This document shows positions 1 to 12,355 of a stretch of DNA of 64,000 nucleotides, piece by piece (the stretch's first letter is position 1; every line of letters begins with the position of its first letter). The notes beneath the pieces are model-generated. The model saw only the letters and a program-made list of their open reading frames with translations, ran no database searches and was not told where the DNA came from. The stretch comes from Coriolopsis trogii (Eukaryota > Basidiomycota > Agaricomycetes > Polyporales > Polyporaceae). The stretch lies in contig JAHYIO010000001.1 in NCBI GenBank assembly GCA_020543525.1, positions 186,001 through 250,000 of the forward strand, written 5' to 3'. The position numbers were made by a program, and so were the translations under genes.

Positions 1-72
1 TGTGGTAAGCCTTCACGCAACGCCAGCACCATGTCACGGAGGACCCTTGCATCAACAGAAGGAACATACATA

Positions 73-2379
73 CCTCAACTCAATACAGCGATCGCAGAAA
101 CGTAGCCCGCAAAGGCTCCCGTTGTCCTTGACAGTGGTACACCGCATCTTCTCCCGTTTACTCTTGCTTCTGCATTGGTGGCAGAACGTCGGCTCCTCCG
201 AAGACGTCTTGAAGGTCTGCAGCGAGGACGAGCCGCCATCAGCCGCAGGAGGTCTCTTTCCCTTCCCCGACCCCTTACCCTTGGCTTTGCCATGGTACTC
301 TTCGCCATCGGCCTTCGCTCTTCCCTTGCCCTTGCCCGTGCCTGTCATGAACTCGCGTTCTTCGTCATCCGAAGCGAGGTATGCGTCTAGATCGAGGAGG
401 CTCGTCGTCGCGGACGCACGTGCTGTCGGACGACGCGTTCGCTTTCCCAAGCGCTCAAAGTCTTGAGGGGTAGCAACCGAGTGTGCCTCCCTCAGCTTCT
501 CCGCGAGGGGCTGGTCGTCGTCCGACGACTCATCGAGGCCTGGTGACAGGTGACGTGACCCAGCTCTCCCGCTCGACGACGCGACGAGAGAAGCTTGCGA
601 CACTGATTGGGCCACACGAGACGGACCCGCGACTTGCGAAGGCGAGGGTGAGGGGGGACGTGAGGGGGGACGCGGGTCGGGCGGTCGCCTAAGGCCAAGG
701 AGCGACGGATCGATTGTGCCATTGAGCTGAAGAGCGAGTGCGTTATCGTTGGTCTGAGCAACCGGAGGCCCTGTCCATGCGGACCCGCGCGCTTGGAACG
801 AGAGCATAGTGCTGGGTCCGGCCGAGACGTGCGCTCCAGCGTGCTGGGACTGCTGTAGTTTGGCAGCGGCGGCGAAAAGCTCTGCAGCACCAGATGACTC
901 AACGAACGGGCCATACGGCAGGTTCTCAAACGCGAAGCTATCCTCAAAGCATTCTTGCGCGACACCGGGACCTTGCTGCCCCTGGAGTTGATGCGAAGGG
1001 GATTGAGGGATGCTGAGTACATCGTCGCTTATGCCGTTAGAATCTGAGGTAGCGCCTGGCGGAGACCGCGGGCCTCCGTAGTCGGCGAATAGGTCCAGAG
1101 AGAAGTCAAAGCTGCGCTGCGATTCGGTACGCGAGAACAAGGGTGCAGACCGGGCGTTAGGTGCATCTTCAGGCGGAGGCTCCTCCTGCCTGGGCTGTCC
1201 TGACGAGGTAGGAGGGGAGATCGCCTTTGACGTGGTTCGTACCATATGTTCTTGGGTTGCTTCGGTTTCGGAAGAACGCACAAGGACAGGGAGTGAAGAT
1301 GTTGACGCACTCGCAGACTGTTCCGATGGTTTCGGCACGATCTTCTTATGCAATGAGCGCCTAGGCAACGGAATAGCAGCTCTTTGTGGCGATACAGGGC
1401 GAGATGAGGATGGTGATCGATGTGGCGCAGTAACATGTAGTGACTGTGAGTTGGGGCTGCTAGATGGAGGCGGTGTTAGTGATGTTCGTGGGGGCAACGC
1501 ATGTAGGCGAGAATCAAGTAATTGTGAGGGCGGAGACCCAACGCGCCGAGGCTGTAGAAGAGGCGGCTTCATAAATTGCCATCCGGACGGCAGGACCCCC
1601 CATAGAGGCGGCGGTAGCCCGCTGGGACGACTCTGTAACTCTAGCCACCGCTTGATAGCGACTAATAACGCTCCGTCCGAGAATGGAGGATACACATCAA
1701 CCGCGACCTGCTGCGAAGGTAGAAAATACTCCAAGTTGTCTGCAGGTTCGCCGACAACACGTATGGATTGTCGATCACGTGGATCCTCAGCCTTCGTCTC
1801 TGTATGCGAGTGGGTCTTGGAAACCGCCCGCGGGAGGTTCGCATGTTTGTCCTGCTGCTCTGTCTTGTTCTTCGGTCCGGGCGGACGGCCGCGCTTGCGG
1901 GGTATGACCTGTGCACCCGCGCTCGTGATGCCGACGGGAGCGCCAGAGACGGCGGTACTGCCCGAGTGGTGTCGCTTGGCGAAGTGTTCTTCTGAAGTCT
2001 CCGACTTTCGTGGACGACCGCGAGGCCTCCTGCCTACAGGAACAGTCGGATGATCCACTCCCCGAGCGTTCAGGGCTGCCGCATTGTTCCACGCCTCGGT
2101 GAGCTGAGACGCATAATCCTGTTCATGGACGCGAGGTGCATGCGCCAAGATCGTAGAAGCAGACTGGTAGAGTCGCTTGTGAGCAGGAGGCAAGCACGGA
2201 ATCTCGACGTATGCATGGTTGAGGCGGCGCCGTTTGTGAGGAACGTGGCTAGGAGCTGGTGGAGGTGGGGATGGTGAAGGAGAACTGAGCGAGCTGAGCG
2301 ATATGATGGAAGGAGACGCTCGAAACTGCAGGAAGCTCTTGAATATCTTTTGCAGACAAAAACAATCCAAAACGCACAT
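73..2379 (-). CDS. CDCA7-type zinc-finger (zf-4CXXC_R1) protein with AT-hooks, partial
   Basis: Likely nuclear DNA-binding protein. The C-terminal end of the visible part has a cysteine-rich module starting FCHQCR and running through CGLRFCDRC to IELR. This is the opening of the zf-4CXXC_R1 domain of CDCA7/JPO-type proteins, which act in chromatin and DNA-methylation-linked remodelling. Two AT-hook cores are visible in the N-terminal third (RRPRGRPRK and PRKRGRPPGP), and a Gly/Lys-rich basic stretch precedes the zinc finger. The reading frame stops soon after the ELR codons, but a GTATGT donor begins at 73, exactly where the family continues with a tyrosine, so the gene goes on past the left edge. 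The ATG at 2377-2379 opens the longest frame; its first 20 or so codons are unlike the rest, so an upstream exon is possible. The middle is low-complexity Ser/Pro. Family call fairly sure, start unsure. Confidence 0.72.
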
Positions 2380-2718
2380 TATAATGCGTCCCTGCTTGCC
2401 GAGGCTGAGCGCTTGCGCTAGACTCTGCTATCGGTTGACGAGGAGCTGACGAGGAGCGAGTCCCCTGTCGCGGATGGCTGACAGGCCGCTTTTGTGGGGT
2501 CGGCTGTTACCGGACAAACAATCAGAGGAAGTCTGTATCATGATTGTAGGAACGGCAACCTACGGGGACGCTGACATGATACGCCTGTGCAGCAAGCAGG
2601 AACTCCGCTGACAATGAGCCCTTGCTCACGGGCTTTGTCGAGCGCTCCCGACTACGCGTTACAGCAGTCGAGGATGCTGAATCTGTTGCGGTGGACTGAA
2701 TATACAAGCTTGTTAATG

Positions 2719-3760
2719 TCATCCCGCAATAATCGTGGGTGAACGTACGTTTGCGTGTCGCGGAGAAGTAGACAAGAGTGTATACACAGGTCGCTCTAGC
2801 GTTGTCTCGTCGTCTGTCTCGCCTTCTGCGTCCATCAAGGAATTGCTGTCGGAGTCTTCCTGCCGGTGGCCTGGGGACGCCTCGAGCTTGCCTGTACTCG
2901 ACATCATCTGATTTCGACATGGCATGACTCCATACAGTGGCCGGAGGTGACCAATGGGCAGAAAAAGACAAACCTTGGAACTTTGTTGAGCGTTCTCTTG
3001 TGTCTGCTCAGTCGTAGCACGGATGCAGGACCCAGCTTCCATGGCACCGCGACTTTCCTCGATCCCCATGGTTGCATTGGGCAAGATTGGTCCCATACCG
3101 TTAGGTTTACCTGTGGATACAGGCGAAGGGCGCGGCTGCTTCGCGAGACCAACCAGATTAGCGTTGTCAATTGAAAACACCATCACCATCGCTCTGCTCG
3201 GCCCAAATGGACGTTACTCACATGCACAATTTCAGCATTCAATTGCCCTGGCGCGCGCGCAGTCTGACAGACCCTCCGGTCACCCTCCCGCCTGACTTGT
3301 CCAGTATGAGGCTGACTCACCGTCTGAGACGCGTCGTGGCCATCCATGAATCCGGTAGCACTCCGCTGCTCCCCATTTACGCGTTTCTCCATCGCTTTAT
3401 GGGACTCGGCCGTATCGGCCTCAATTTCGGAGAGAGGCACGAATTTGGGCGCGGTAGGAGTGGATTGGGGAGCAAAGGGACCGCCTGTAGAGGCCTTGCG
3501 AGGTGTCACAGATTCTGCAGAGTTTTGCGGTAGCCCTGCAGACAAAGAGAAAGAGGGCGACTCTTGACTTTTGGGACGCGCAGAGGAGGATGTGGGAGCG
3601 AGTGCGGCCTCTGGGCTAGGATGTCCGGTTGGGGTTGCACGCGGCCCGCCGCCGTTCCAGTTCGCTAGCTCCGAGTACGCAGCACTGGGCATAGCACCGC
3701 CAGCGACAGAGGGCGCGCCGTTCCAGAATGTAGCGGGGTCGATACTTGGTCGATATGGAG
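2719..3760 (-). CDS. Unrecognised multi-exon gene
   Basis: I do not recognise this product. An open frame rich in Pro, Ser, Ala and Thr runs from about 3760 through an ATG at 3690-3692 to about 3320, where it meets a good donor (GTGAGT) after GHDASQT. Short downstream open pieces follow, flanked by possible acceptors and donors near 3270 and 3210, then a longer frame (2719-3160) with an acidic, Asp/Glu-rich segment. The frame extends upstream of the ATG for about 23 codons (PSIDPATFWNG and similar), so the true start may lie in an exon above 3760. It could be a regulatory or scaffolding protein judging only by its disordered composition. It sits upstream of the zinc-finger gene on the same strand, so the two could even be one gene. 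Exon joins are not secure. Confidence 0.33.
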
Positions 3761-4280
3761 GTCGGCAGTCAGGAGCGCGTCAAGACGCGACTCTCGCGCC
3801 GGCGCCAACTTCTTGCCACGCGCCCAATGCCACTTAAGGGAATTTGTCGGTCATTGTCGTGGTACTCAACTCCTCGACAGTCGAGACCGAGTTATGCTGC
3901 AATCATCTACGTATTCAGACTGAACACACATTCTCCTGAGCTCCTGAGTGTCGAAGTAACACGCCTGCACGGAGTATGGTGGATATTGAACGACATCGGT
4001 CACAATGGCAGCACAGAACCTAGTTCGACAGTTGTAGTACATGTTGCAGGGGACGACGATTACAGCTTTGATTTATATGCCAGCACGATACCAAGACATG
4101 CGAAAGAAGGGAAGAAGAGAATGGGAAGTGTACGTTCCAAGGGCGAAGGAGGGAGTAGGGCATGATAAAGGGACAACATGGACTCCGGTCGCGATGGGCG
4201 AGTGAGCGCTGAAGAGTGCCAGATGTGAACGCGACAGTGCAGGTGAAAGAGGTGGTGCTATACGTTCCCGGATTCTCCGC
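3761..4280. other. Intergenic stretch, nothing identified
   Basis: About 520 bases between the end of NAP1 and the unrecognised gene. Both neighbours are on the minus strand, so this holds the NAP1 3' region and the promoter of the next gene. I see no conserved element. Confidence 0.4.
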
Positions 4281-6186
4281 TTACTGCTGCTTACACTCTT
4301 CGGGGTTGACGTTCTGACTTCCGGCACCGCGACCCTTGGGCGGGCCACGTCTCCTCGCCGGAACATCGCCATCTGAATCAGACTCCTACCGTCGAGGGTC
4401 AGCACCGATTGACGTAGCCAAGGAAATGGATACAAACATACATCGTCCTCGAATTCCTCGTCGTCGTCCTCGTCGTCTTCCATGTCCTCAAAGTCATCCT
4501 CGTCATCGAAGTCCTCGTACTCAAGCGCTTTGCCAGTGAAGTAGTCAATAGCACGCGGGATAACCTTGATGGATACCGTCGTCAGTCGGAACGTAGGATG
4601 TTCAGTTAGCATGACTGCGACATACCTTCTCCTTGAGGTCTTCACCAAGCTGGTAGTCAATCTCGAGCTTCTCCTCAAGCTCCTCAAGCTCGTCCTCGTC
4701 GATATCGCCAGACTCGATGGCATCGTCTGAAGGGGGCTGAGGGGGGGAGAAGAAGTTGAAGAAGGACGCCGTTGGGCGCGCTTTCCTGATGACACGCGTA
4801 CGGTTCGTGTCTGGTGCACAAAATCAGCCACTCAATCAAAACGCTTAAAGGCTAAACTAGGCGATCCAACACTCACTCTTGTTGCGCTGCTTCTTAACCT
4901 CAAACTCCTTCGTCAAGTCCTTGTCCTCCTTCCACTTGATCTCTGTGCCGATCGCGCGATCGTACATGAAGTCACCAGAGTAGCCGACCTCCTCCTGGTA
5001 GAGATACGTCTTCTCGAGCACCTCGTTCTCAAAGTAGTCGTTTGGCGCAAAGAAGAAGAGGAGCTTGAAGCCAGGCTTCTTCTCGCTTGGTGGGAGATAC
5101 TCGATCCGGATGTCGGTGAGGCTCTTTAGTGCCTCCGCGTCGCGGTCGGTGATAATCTCGCTCAAGTGGACATGTGTGCGGAGCGCAGTGAGCCAGAACT
5201 CAGGGATACCGGTCGACGCAGGCTGAACATCCTTGGGAAGAGGCGTGTAGTCTGGATCGTCCTTGATCGACTGCTGTTCACCCGCCTCGATCTCCTCGGG
5301 TGTAGCTTGTGCCGCGCCTGTGACGATCGCATGGCGACGATCATACAGCGGCTTTTGCAGCTCGAGATACTATCCACGATATGAGTCAGTAAGGTACAAA
5401 TACGACTGAAACGGACACAAGGGACGCGGAAGGTAACTTGCTCCGGTGAATGGACGATGATCCGCCCGAGGTGCAAAAGTAGGGAGTTGTTGGACTCTGA
5501 ACGAATCTTGTGGCCCCAGGCTACGCTCAAGGTAGCCCGAATATGATGTGCTCCAAAGATGCTGAGCGATCAGGGGTACCACCCAAGTCGTGAGGAGAAC
5601 AAAAGGGAGACACACCCAATCCCCCTGCACACTCTCACACCATGCACGTAGACCGATTGAGAGCATATACACTGTCTCTTCGCGGGATAGCAGCAGTTTT
5701 CAGCCGCTAATGCAGCAGATACATGAGGATCACGATCCCGAGCTCGAAGCGCGAGATCGTACCCGACGATCACCCCGCATTCGCAGCCGATTTTCCCTTC
5801 ACGAAACTCGTCCTCTGTAAACGAGAGACACACACCTTCTTCTCGAGCTCAAGACACTCGCGCTTGTACTGGTTCTGCAGCTCGACCTGCTTCACCTGCA
5901 CGCCCTTGAGCGCCTCGATGTTCTTCTTCACCTCGACCGGCAGGCTCTCGATGTAGCCGGAGCTCTTGCCAACGAGGCCAGACAGCTTGCCGTGAACGAG
6001 ACCAAGCATCGTATGCTGAATCGCGCTGGCGGAGCTTTCCTCCTCTTCACCCTCATTGTCCTCCGAGATATCGGGCACCGTCGGACGCGAAAGGCCCTGC
6101 GCGATGGGGGCGTGCGAGAGGGGAGTGTTCTGGGGCGTCGGGGCCGTCGGGTCGACCTGATTGATGGGGATGTTGACCGACGACAT
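4281..6186 (-). CDS. NAP1: Nucleosome assembly protein NAP1
   Basis: Histone chaperone that binds H2A-H2B and shuttles between cytoplasm and nucleus. Five exons join in phase: 6186-5836, 5369-4877, 4810-4626, 4564-4442, 4385-4281, giving 418 residues, normal for the family. A coiled-coil dimerisation helix (about residues 65-115, ending LELEKK) runs into the NAP fold (YLELQKPLYDRR, then the IPEFWLTAL and FAPNDYFEN blocks). A typical acidic tail (EDMEDDEDDDEEF) is followed by a basic end and the C-terminal signature NPEECKQQ. I start at the ATG at 6184-6186 (MSSVNIP); the frame extends upstream (MKLRRAF) but this looks like 5' leader. The last acceptor was chosen as GGTAG/GAG at 4385 because it keeps the acidic tail in frame. 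The first intron is 466 bases, far longer than the others (51-66). Confidence 0.94.
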
Positions 6187-6574
6187 GTCGTGCAGAACGT
6201 GAACAGAAAGAAAACGAGGTGGGAGGAGAAGAAGAAAATGGACGAGAAGTAAGATGGATGGGGAGAAATCTGACCTCGAGGAAAACGCCCGTCGGAGTTT
6301 CAATACATCTTGGGCGCTTCGGAGGCGGACATGGGGTTCAGCCAGCGTACGCGTGTTCCAGGCTCGGACTCAACCAAAAACTCTCTGTTTCGTGCTAAAC
6401 TACAATCGATCTCATACATCGCCTCACCGCGCTGGTCTGCACGTAAACAATGAGCATATCGCCGAGCGACATATCTGGCAATTGCCCCCAAATTGCCCCC
6501 GCAACGTGCGTACAAGATACCATCGTACCACCCTCTGCCCATGTCTTCAGATCATCACGGGTACCTCACCGACC

Positions 6575-9500
6575 TCACACCCTCTCGAACACGTAAAGGT
6601 ATGCGAGCTTCTTCAGCTCGCGCACACTCTCCGCATCAGCTTTCACGACCTTCTCGTCGTTAAACAGCACCCAGCCTTCCGTATCAGTGTGGATGTGCGC
6701 GACGTAATGTCCGGAGTGCACCGACGGCCCCTTGTGTGAGATGAAGGCCTTCAGACGGTACCGAGCCGGCAGCTCGGGCGAGCCTCCGATACCACTCGTC
6801 GCTTTGGCAGGCTCGGCCGCAGAGGTCGACGGCGCGTCCTCCCCGGCATCATCGGGATGCGAAAAGAGCCACTCAACGGCGCGCTCCGCATTACCGCTCT
6901 GTAAAAGGTCCGAGGTCAGATAGACTACGAGAAGGTGCACAAATGCATGACGAACCGTCTCTCGCAAGGCCTTCTTTGCCTGCGCAGTTGTGAACCCCAT
7001 CTCAGTGAGCATGCTGACTTGCTCCGGCGAAGGTTCAGGTGCGCTTCCTCCACCAGTGGAGAGCTGGATTGGGGTATCGATATCTAGTATAAAATGAGTA
7101 AGGCAATGTTGACTCTAATTCAGTGTCCGCTGAAAACAGGGGCCCCTTCGACGGAACGGATGGGGCGACAGATTATACGTACCAGGATCCTCCATGTGAG
7201 CGAAGAGCCACTCCATGGCAGCTTCTGGGTCATTGTTGCCAGTCGCCAGGAGTGCTTTCTGGCATCGAACCTCAGGAAAGCCCATCGCGCTCAATTGAGC
7301 CATGGCAGCCTCGTTGAATTGCGGGAGACTTGGTGCAGCGGCTGCACGTCCAAAGGCTTCACGATCAACATCTCGCGAAAGGAGGACATTTCGTATACTT
7401 GCGCTCACCCTCGTCGTTCGGTAGCTCCACCTCACCGGACTGCAAGCCACGGCCAAGGTACTCGTCGAGTTGAAGAACATCACCATCAGGCAAGATTACC
7501 GGGATATCTATTTGAGGGTATATGAGTCACCGGGACGACTTCGTTCGTCTCCAATGCGGTACACACCAAGCTTCGAGGGTACCCAGTTGACAAGCTGAAA
7601 TTTCTTCGCATGTACAACGAGCACCTGCGGGAACGTCGCGAAGCGCGTTCGCCTGTCGCGACTTGTCAGCAGAAGCGTGGTTGCCACAATGTAGGACTCA
7701 CTTCGTCGCGATGACCTTTTTTTGACACGAAGGACACTGATACTCCAGCGCCTCCGTCCCCGTCAGGATGTCGAGACATTCTTTCAACGGCACCTCCTCG
7801 TAAACGGTCTTCCCATCTGCATCCTTGCCCTTCTCCTTCGCTGGTACGGGAACGCTCGCGGTATCGGCACCGTCGACACGGTATCTCACACGCTTACATT
7901 CCCCACACTCGAGGCGTTGTTCCATACCGAATGCAAACACCTCCGTCGGCTCTTTACCAGCATCCAGCCCCAATCGCTTCGTATGCCTCCGCAGAACGGT
8001 GATAAGGTGCGTGAAGAACTCTTCAGCATCTTGTTGCCTCATCGTTGCGAACTCCTCGTGGCCTTTACCCACGAGCGCCTTGAAGTTGGCCGGGCGCACG
8101 CCTTCCTGGAAGACAGGCGTCGGGGAGTCGTGGGCAAGTGGGTTGGTCTCCTTCGGAGCCGACGACAGTGATGTGGAATGTGGACGGGGGTGCGAGTAGC
8201 GACCAGAGAGTAGACCGTCGGCGAGCTTGTGCATTTGACAGTCAAGACAGTTAGCGGGCAGCGTTTCTGGACATAGCTCCCAGTGGGTCGCTGCAGTTGG
8301 GTAGTACCGTTGGCGGAACGGAGTGAGAGAGAAGAGAGTTTGCATCACAGACGCCATGTAGCAGCTGTTGCCGAGATTAGACAATCCAGTCAAACCGGGG
8401 CCAAACACGGGCTCGAGTGCCTTGCCGTCTTCGCCGGTAAGCGAGAAGTCGAATTTGAGGTTGTGTTCGATTTGCTGGGGGATGTCAATAGTCTGCTGTG
8501 AGACTCATATGCGCAGGCTACTCACCAACTCCGTCATGGACTTCTCAGTTTTGGTCTGCGTCTGGACGTTGATGCCGAAAGTAGCAAGATGCTTCGCGAG
8601 GTCCGGATCGAGTTTTGAGTCGTTGCAAATGTAGCAATAGATGTCTAATTCGTCTTAGTATGTGCATTCATTTACTATGTCCAGCACATACCTGCATTAC
8701 CCTCCGGAGTGATCGTGCCCAACTTCACACTAACGGGATGTTGTGTCTCCTCAAAGTGCTTGAGACCATGACCATTCCCGCCAAGACCACCGAACTGCTG
8801 ACGACCGCAACCAAGAGAACCACACGTAAGACACAACCAAAGGTTCTCCTTGAGATCACATTTAGTGCAGTGAGCGAGACCTGATGAATAGTCGTTAGTA
8901 CAAGTGCATACACAGACGAGGTTCTACCTCGCGTATGCCAGCTGATTCGAAGTGTGACCACACCTCCGTCGCTCTCACATAGTGTGGACATCCCGTCCAG
9001 CGGGCGGCGGACAATGTCAAGATAGTACGTACCAGAAGCTGCGATCGGGCCCGTAGCGAACTGCTCAAGCATGAGCGTGTGCTCGCAGGCTGCAATCTCC
9101 TCCTCCCAAGCCTTGACCTCAGACTGACGTGCAGAAGACATCGACTGCATCACGCCGGTCACAAGGGACTGCACGTGGGGATCTGCCGACGCATCTGGGA
9201 GCTCGAGGCCGTTCACGGGGTCGCACTTCCAGCATTTGAGAACAGTCTTATGCTCGTATTTGTCTTCTTCGCGTTCCTCTACGATGGCGAGTTTCTTCAT
9301 CTTCGAAGGGGGTTCTTCGTCTTCCACCTAACACACCAACCCCCATCCCCGCGCCGTGAAGAGAGATCCTCCGCCTCAGACTAAAACAGACGTACCCGGT
9401 TCGCAGATGGTCTCAATTTGCGTTTGACATTGAGCGTGAACGAATGACCAGTTTTCGAGGCATGCGACCGCGCGTGATGTCTCTCCTTGTCCAAGCAACC

Positions 9501-9696
9501 ACCGTTAAAACAAATCAAGCATACGTCAACTCCCAAAGGACCGTCCTAGAGATCGCATGAGTGCTCTGTCAGCGCCACCGACGTGGAGGAGGCGCACTTG
9601 GTTGTCGAAGCACTGCGTACACTCCTCGCGGTGTACTGACTGAGACAGCTTGGGCTGCTGCAAGTGTGCGATCTCGGCGATGTGTCCACACGACAT
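6575..9696 (-). CDS. UBP14: Ubiquitin C-terminal hydrolase of the UBP14/USP5 type
   Basis: Cysteine protease that disassembles free polyubiquitin chains. Eleven exons join in phase: 9696-9598, 9545-9396, 9327-9033, 8880-8692, 8644-8526, 8474-7702, 7652-7567, 7507-7409, 7356-7183, 7083-6956, 6898-6575, giving 811 residues, the usual USP5 length. Order: an N-terminal Cys/His zinc module (residues 1-85), the ZnF-UBP (about 165-255, with HCTKCD, CLTCGSLGCGR and GLKHFEETQH), the catalytic Cys box GLSNLGNSCYM (Cys near 322), two UBA domains inside the protease (about 620-660 and 683-725), and the His box VHSGHYVAHI (about 764-773), ending AYLYVFERV. The start at 9694-9696 (MSCGHIAEI) fits the family better than an upstream in-frame ATG near 9750. 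It shares a 408-base divergent promoter with SSZ1. All key motifs are intact, so it should be active. Confidence 0.95.
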
Positions 9697-10104
9697 TCTG
9701 AGTCGAACTGAGTGCCTCTGAGCGGGTAGGATGCTGCTTGTGCCAATCAAGTGCTGCAGCTTAGCACACCACGATCTCTCCTGCCAATGACCGAAGTCGC
9801 ACCTTCGCGAGTTCCTGTTAATAACGTGAGGGACAGTGTATGACTATATGCGTGTTATGCGGCGGGATCGAGACCACGGACAAGAGGGGATCGTGGTGGT
9901 GGAGAAGAGAATGGTGATCAGCGTAGGCGCGCACGAGAACGCGCTGATAACGAGAGAGCGTCTATCTAATCTTGCGCGTACCAATTTTTGGCCTGGCGTC
10001 CTCCAGGCATCCTTCGTCCCTCCTCCATCATCGTTCTCTCCCCTCCCTCTTCGACGTCCCCCGAGCACCCACACGAGGAAGTAAAAAAAAAAAAAAACAG
10101 AAAA
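9697..10104. promoter_or_regulatory. Divergent promoter between UBP14 and SSZ1
   Basis: A 408-base gap separates two start codons pointing away from each other, so it must hold both promoters. Immediately before the SSZ1 start is an A-run (15 A at 10083-10097) and then ACAGAAAA; A-rich leaders are common just ahead of highly translated fungal genes. A pyrimidine-rich stretch (10000-10060) lies before it. I see no clear TATA box. Confidence 0.6.
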
Positions 10105-12124
10105 ATGGCGTCGCAGCCCAACGGAACCGCAGAAGCACCCATCGAGGTCTCCGCCATCCCCACCGTCGTCGGGATCAACTTTGGCAACTCATACGCGTCC
10201 ATCGCCGTCCTGACGAAGGAAGGCTCTGCGGACTGCATTGCCAACGAGGATGGTGAGCGCCAAATTGCATGCGCGATATCCTTCCACGGCGAGGAGTTGG
10301 TGAGTCTTCGTCCTGAACGTCCGAGGCTGTGACTGAGGAGCGCAAAGTACATTGGCAACCAAGCCAAGCACCAACTCGTCAAGAACTCTCAAAACACGAT
10401 CACGGGCTTCCGCAACCTTCTCGGTAAAAAGTACGTACCCATATATGCGCTTCAGTTGTGTTCGTGAATCATCGGTGTACTGAACTGCACTGTTCAGATT
10501 CTCCGAGATCCCAGCCAACGCAATTTCCGTGTCCGCACCCGTCATCCAACACCCCGAGATCCCTGACGAACCCGCATACAAGGTCAAGGTACTCCAAGCC
10601 TCCCCTTCGCCCCTTCCTCGGACCGCTACCAACACTCCTGCAGCCTCGGCTGCTGCTACCCCTCGTTCGGAACCTGTCTCCGTCGAGCGCGTCCTCACCG
10701 TATCCGAGGTAACTACGATATTCCTCAAGTCCCTCATCAAGTCCGCAGAGGCCTTCCTAGGGAAGAAGGTCCAGGGTGCCGTCATCACTGTCCCTGGCTG
10801 GTTCGAGCAGGTGCAGAAAGACGCGCTTGAAAAGGCTGCCAACGAGGCCGGCATCACTGTCCTCCAGCTCCTGGAAGAAGCCGGTGCCGCTGCAGTTACC
10901 ACGACTAGCGATGCTCCTCCTGAAGGTCTGAGCGCGGACCGCACCCAGCTCCTCGTCGATCTCGGGGCGTCAGCTCTATCACTCTCCCTCTTGTCGATCC
11001 GCCAAGGGCTCGCATACTCTCTCGCTACGCTCTCCGACCACTCCGTCGGCGGTGACGCCATCGACGATAAGCTGATCAAGCACTTCGCAAAGGAGTTCAC
11101 GAAGAAGACGAAGACTCCACTCACCGTCTGTCCCGCTTCGGACCCCCAGGACAAGCGCGCCGAGGCAAAGCTCCGCCTCGCCCTCGAGCACACCAAGCGA
11201 ACCATCTCTGCCTCTCCAGGTGCTGCGACCTGCTCTGTCGAGTCGTTGAAGGACGGTCTCGACTATACGGGCGCAATCACCCGCCTGCGTTTCGACATGG
11301 AGGTCCGCTCCATCTATGACCGCGTGTACGAGAAAGTCAAAGAGCTCGTCGCCTCAGCCGGACTGGACCTCTACGACGTCGACGAGGTCGTATACGTCGG
11401 CGGATCCGCCAGCCTTCCCGGTCTGGACGAGACGCTCTCCCAGGGCTTCTCCGAGACGGTCGTCACCCCCTTCACGCAGGGTACCGTCGTGGGTGGTGGT
11501 GTCGGCGACCCGACGACGATCCTCGCACGCGGGTGCGCTCTGCAGGCGAGGATTCTCGCACAGCTTGGCGAAGGCACGGACGAGGAGCGCGAGGTCAAGG
11601 CATCGTTCACGCACGGGCACCAGTACACGCAGGCAAAGGCGACTTCCAAGACGATCGGCCTGCTCTTCCCTGAGGAAGGCGCGGAGAGCGCGCTCGGCGG
11701 GCAGTGGATCCCTGTCGTCTTGAAGGAGACGCCAGTGCCTGCGCGTCGCATCGTCGCGTTCGACGTCGACCTCGGCGAGGGCGAGGGCGAGAAGAAGGTC
11801 GGATTTGAGGTGTGGGAGGTTAAGGAGGGCGTCAAGATCGAGAAGGTGAAGATGCCGAAGCTCGAGGACGAGGAACCGGTCGAAGGCGAAGAGGAGGAAG
11901 AGGAGGACGAGGAGGAGGTCAAGGAGAAGACCGTTGAGAAGGAGAGCCTTCTCACGTCGGTATCCTTCGCTGCCCAGAAGGCGTCGCAAAAGAAAGGGCG
12001 GTGGTCAACAAGACTGGAAGTAACGGTGATAGTGGGCGAGGATGGCGCGCTGGAGGTGAGCGCCTTGGAGGTCGGCGCGTCTGGGAAGGGTGAAAAGACT
12101 GTTGTCACCGTTCCCGCCGTATGA
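10105..12124 (+). CDS. SSZ1: Hsp70-like ribosome-associated chaperone SSZ1
   Basis: Atypical Hsp70 that pairs with the J-protein Zuo1 to form the ribosome-associated complex, which helps Ssb fold nascent chains. Three exons (10105-10299, 10348-10430, 10498-12124) give 634 residues. The nucleotide-binding fold is clear: phosphate-1 motif VVGINFGNSYASIAV (about residue 22 on), TVPGWFEQVQKDAL, LLEEAGAAA, the phosphate-2 motif LLVDLGASALSLSL and the adenosine motif VVYVGGSASLPGL. A Ser/Pro/Ala-rich insert (about 110-135) and a strongly acidic stretch near the end (EGEEEEEEDEEE) make it longer than yeast Ssz1 (538). The substrate-binding part is reduced compared with canonical Hsp70, as expected for SSZ1. 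A decayed second copy lies at about 15.5-16.8 kb. The HSPA14 name would also fit. Confidence 0.9.
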
Positions 12125-12355
12125 TAGTCTCGTTCGCCTACTGTATAGGCCTATCAGAGCGAGTGTACACGATCATCTGCATCCAGACTTTCCTACGGTT
12201 CAACAGGCTCTCAAGGCACCTCTGGGTTTACGCATCGCTCACCAGCCCGACTGGTCAGTTCAGTCGCTCAATTCCTCACCCACACGGCTACATCTTCATT
12301 GTCTCCTCCATAGACATCACAGATACAATAGCAGAGGTCTCTCGGTAGTTCAGTC

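Noticed and set aside
5770..6303. Extended N-terminus of NAP1 from an ATG upstream of 6186 (MKLRRAF)
   Set aside because: The extra stretch is Leu/Pro/Ser-rich and unlike NAP1; MSSVNIP starts a normal family N-terminus. It is more likely 5' leader.
10189..11205. Long minus-strand open frame of 338 codons across SSZ1
   Set aside because: It lies antisense to a clear Hsp70-like coding region and mirrors its codon pattern; no domain of its own.
11354..12108. Two further long minus-strand frames within SSZ1
   Set aside because: Shadows of the acidic and GC-rich coding strand, Leu/Arg- or Ser-rich, without domain features.
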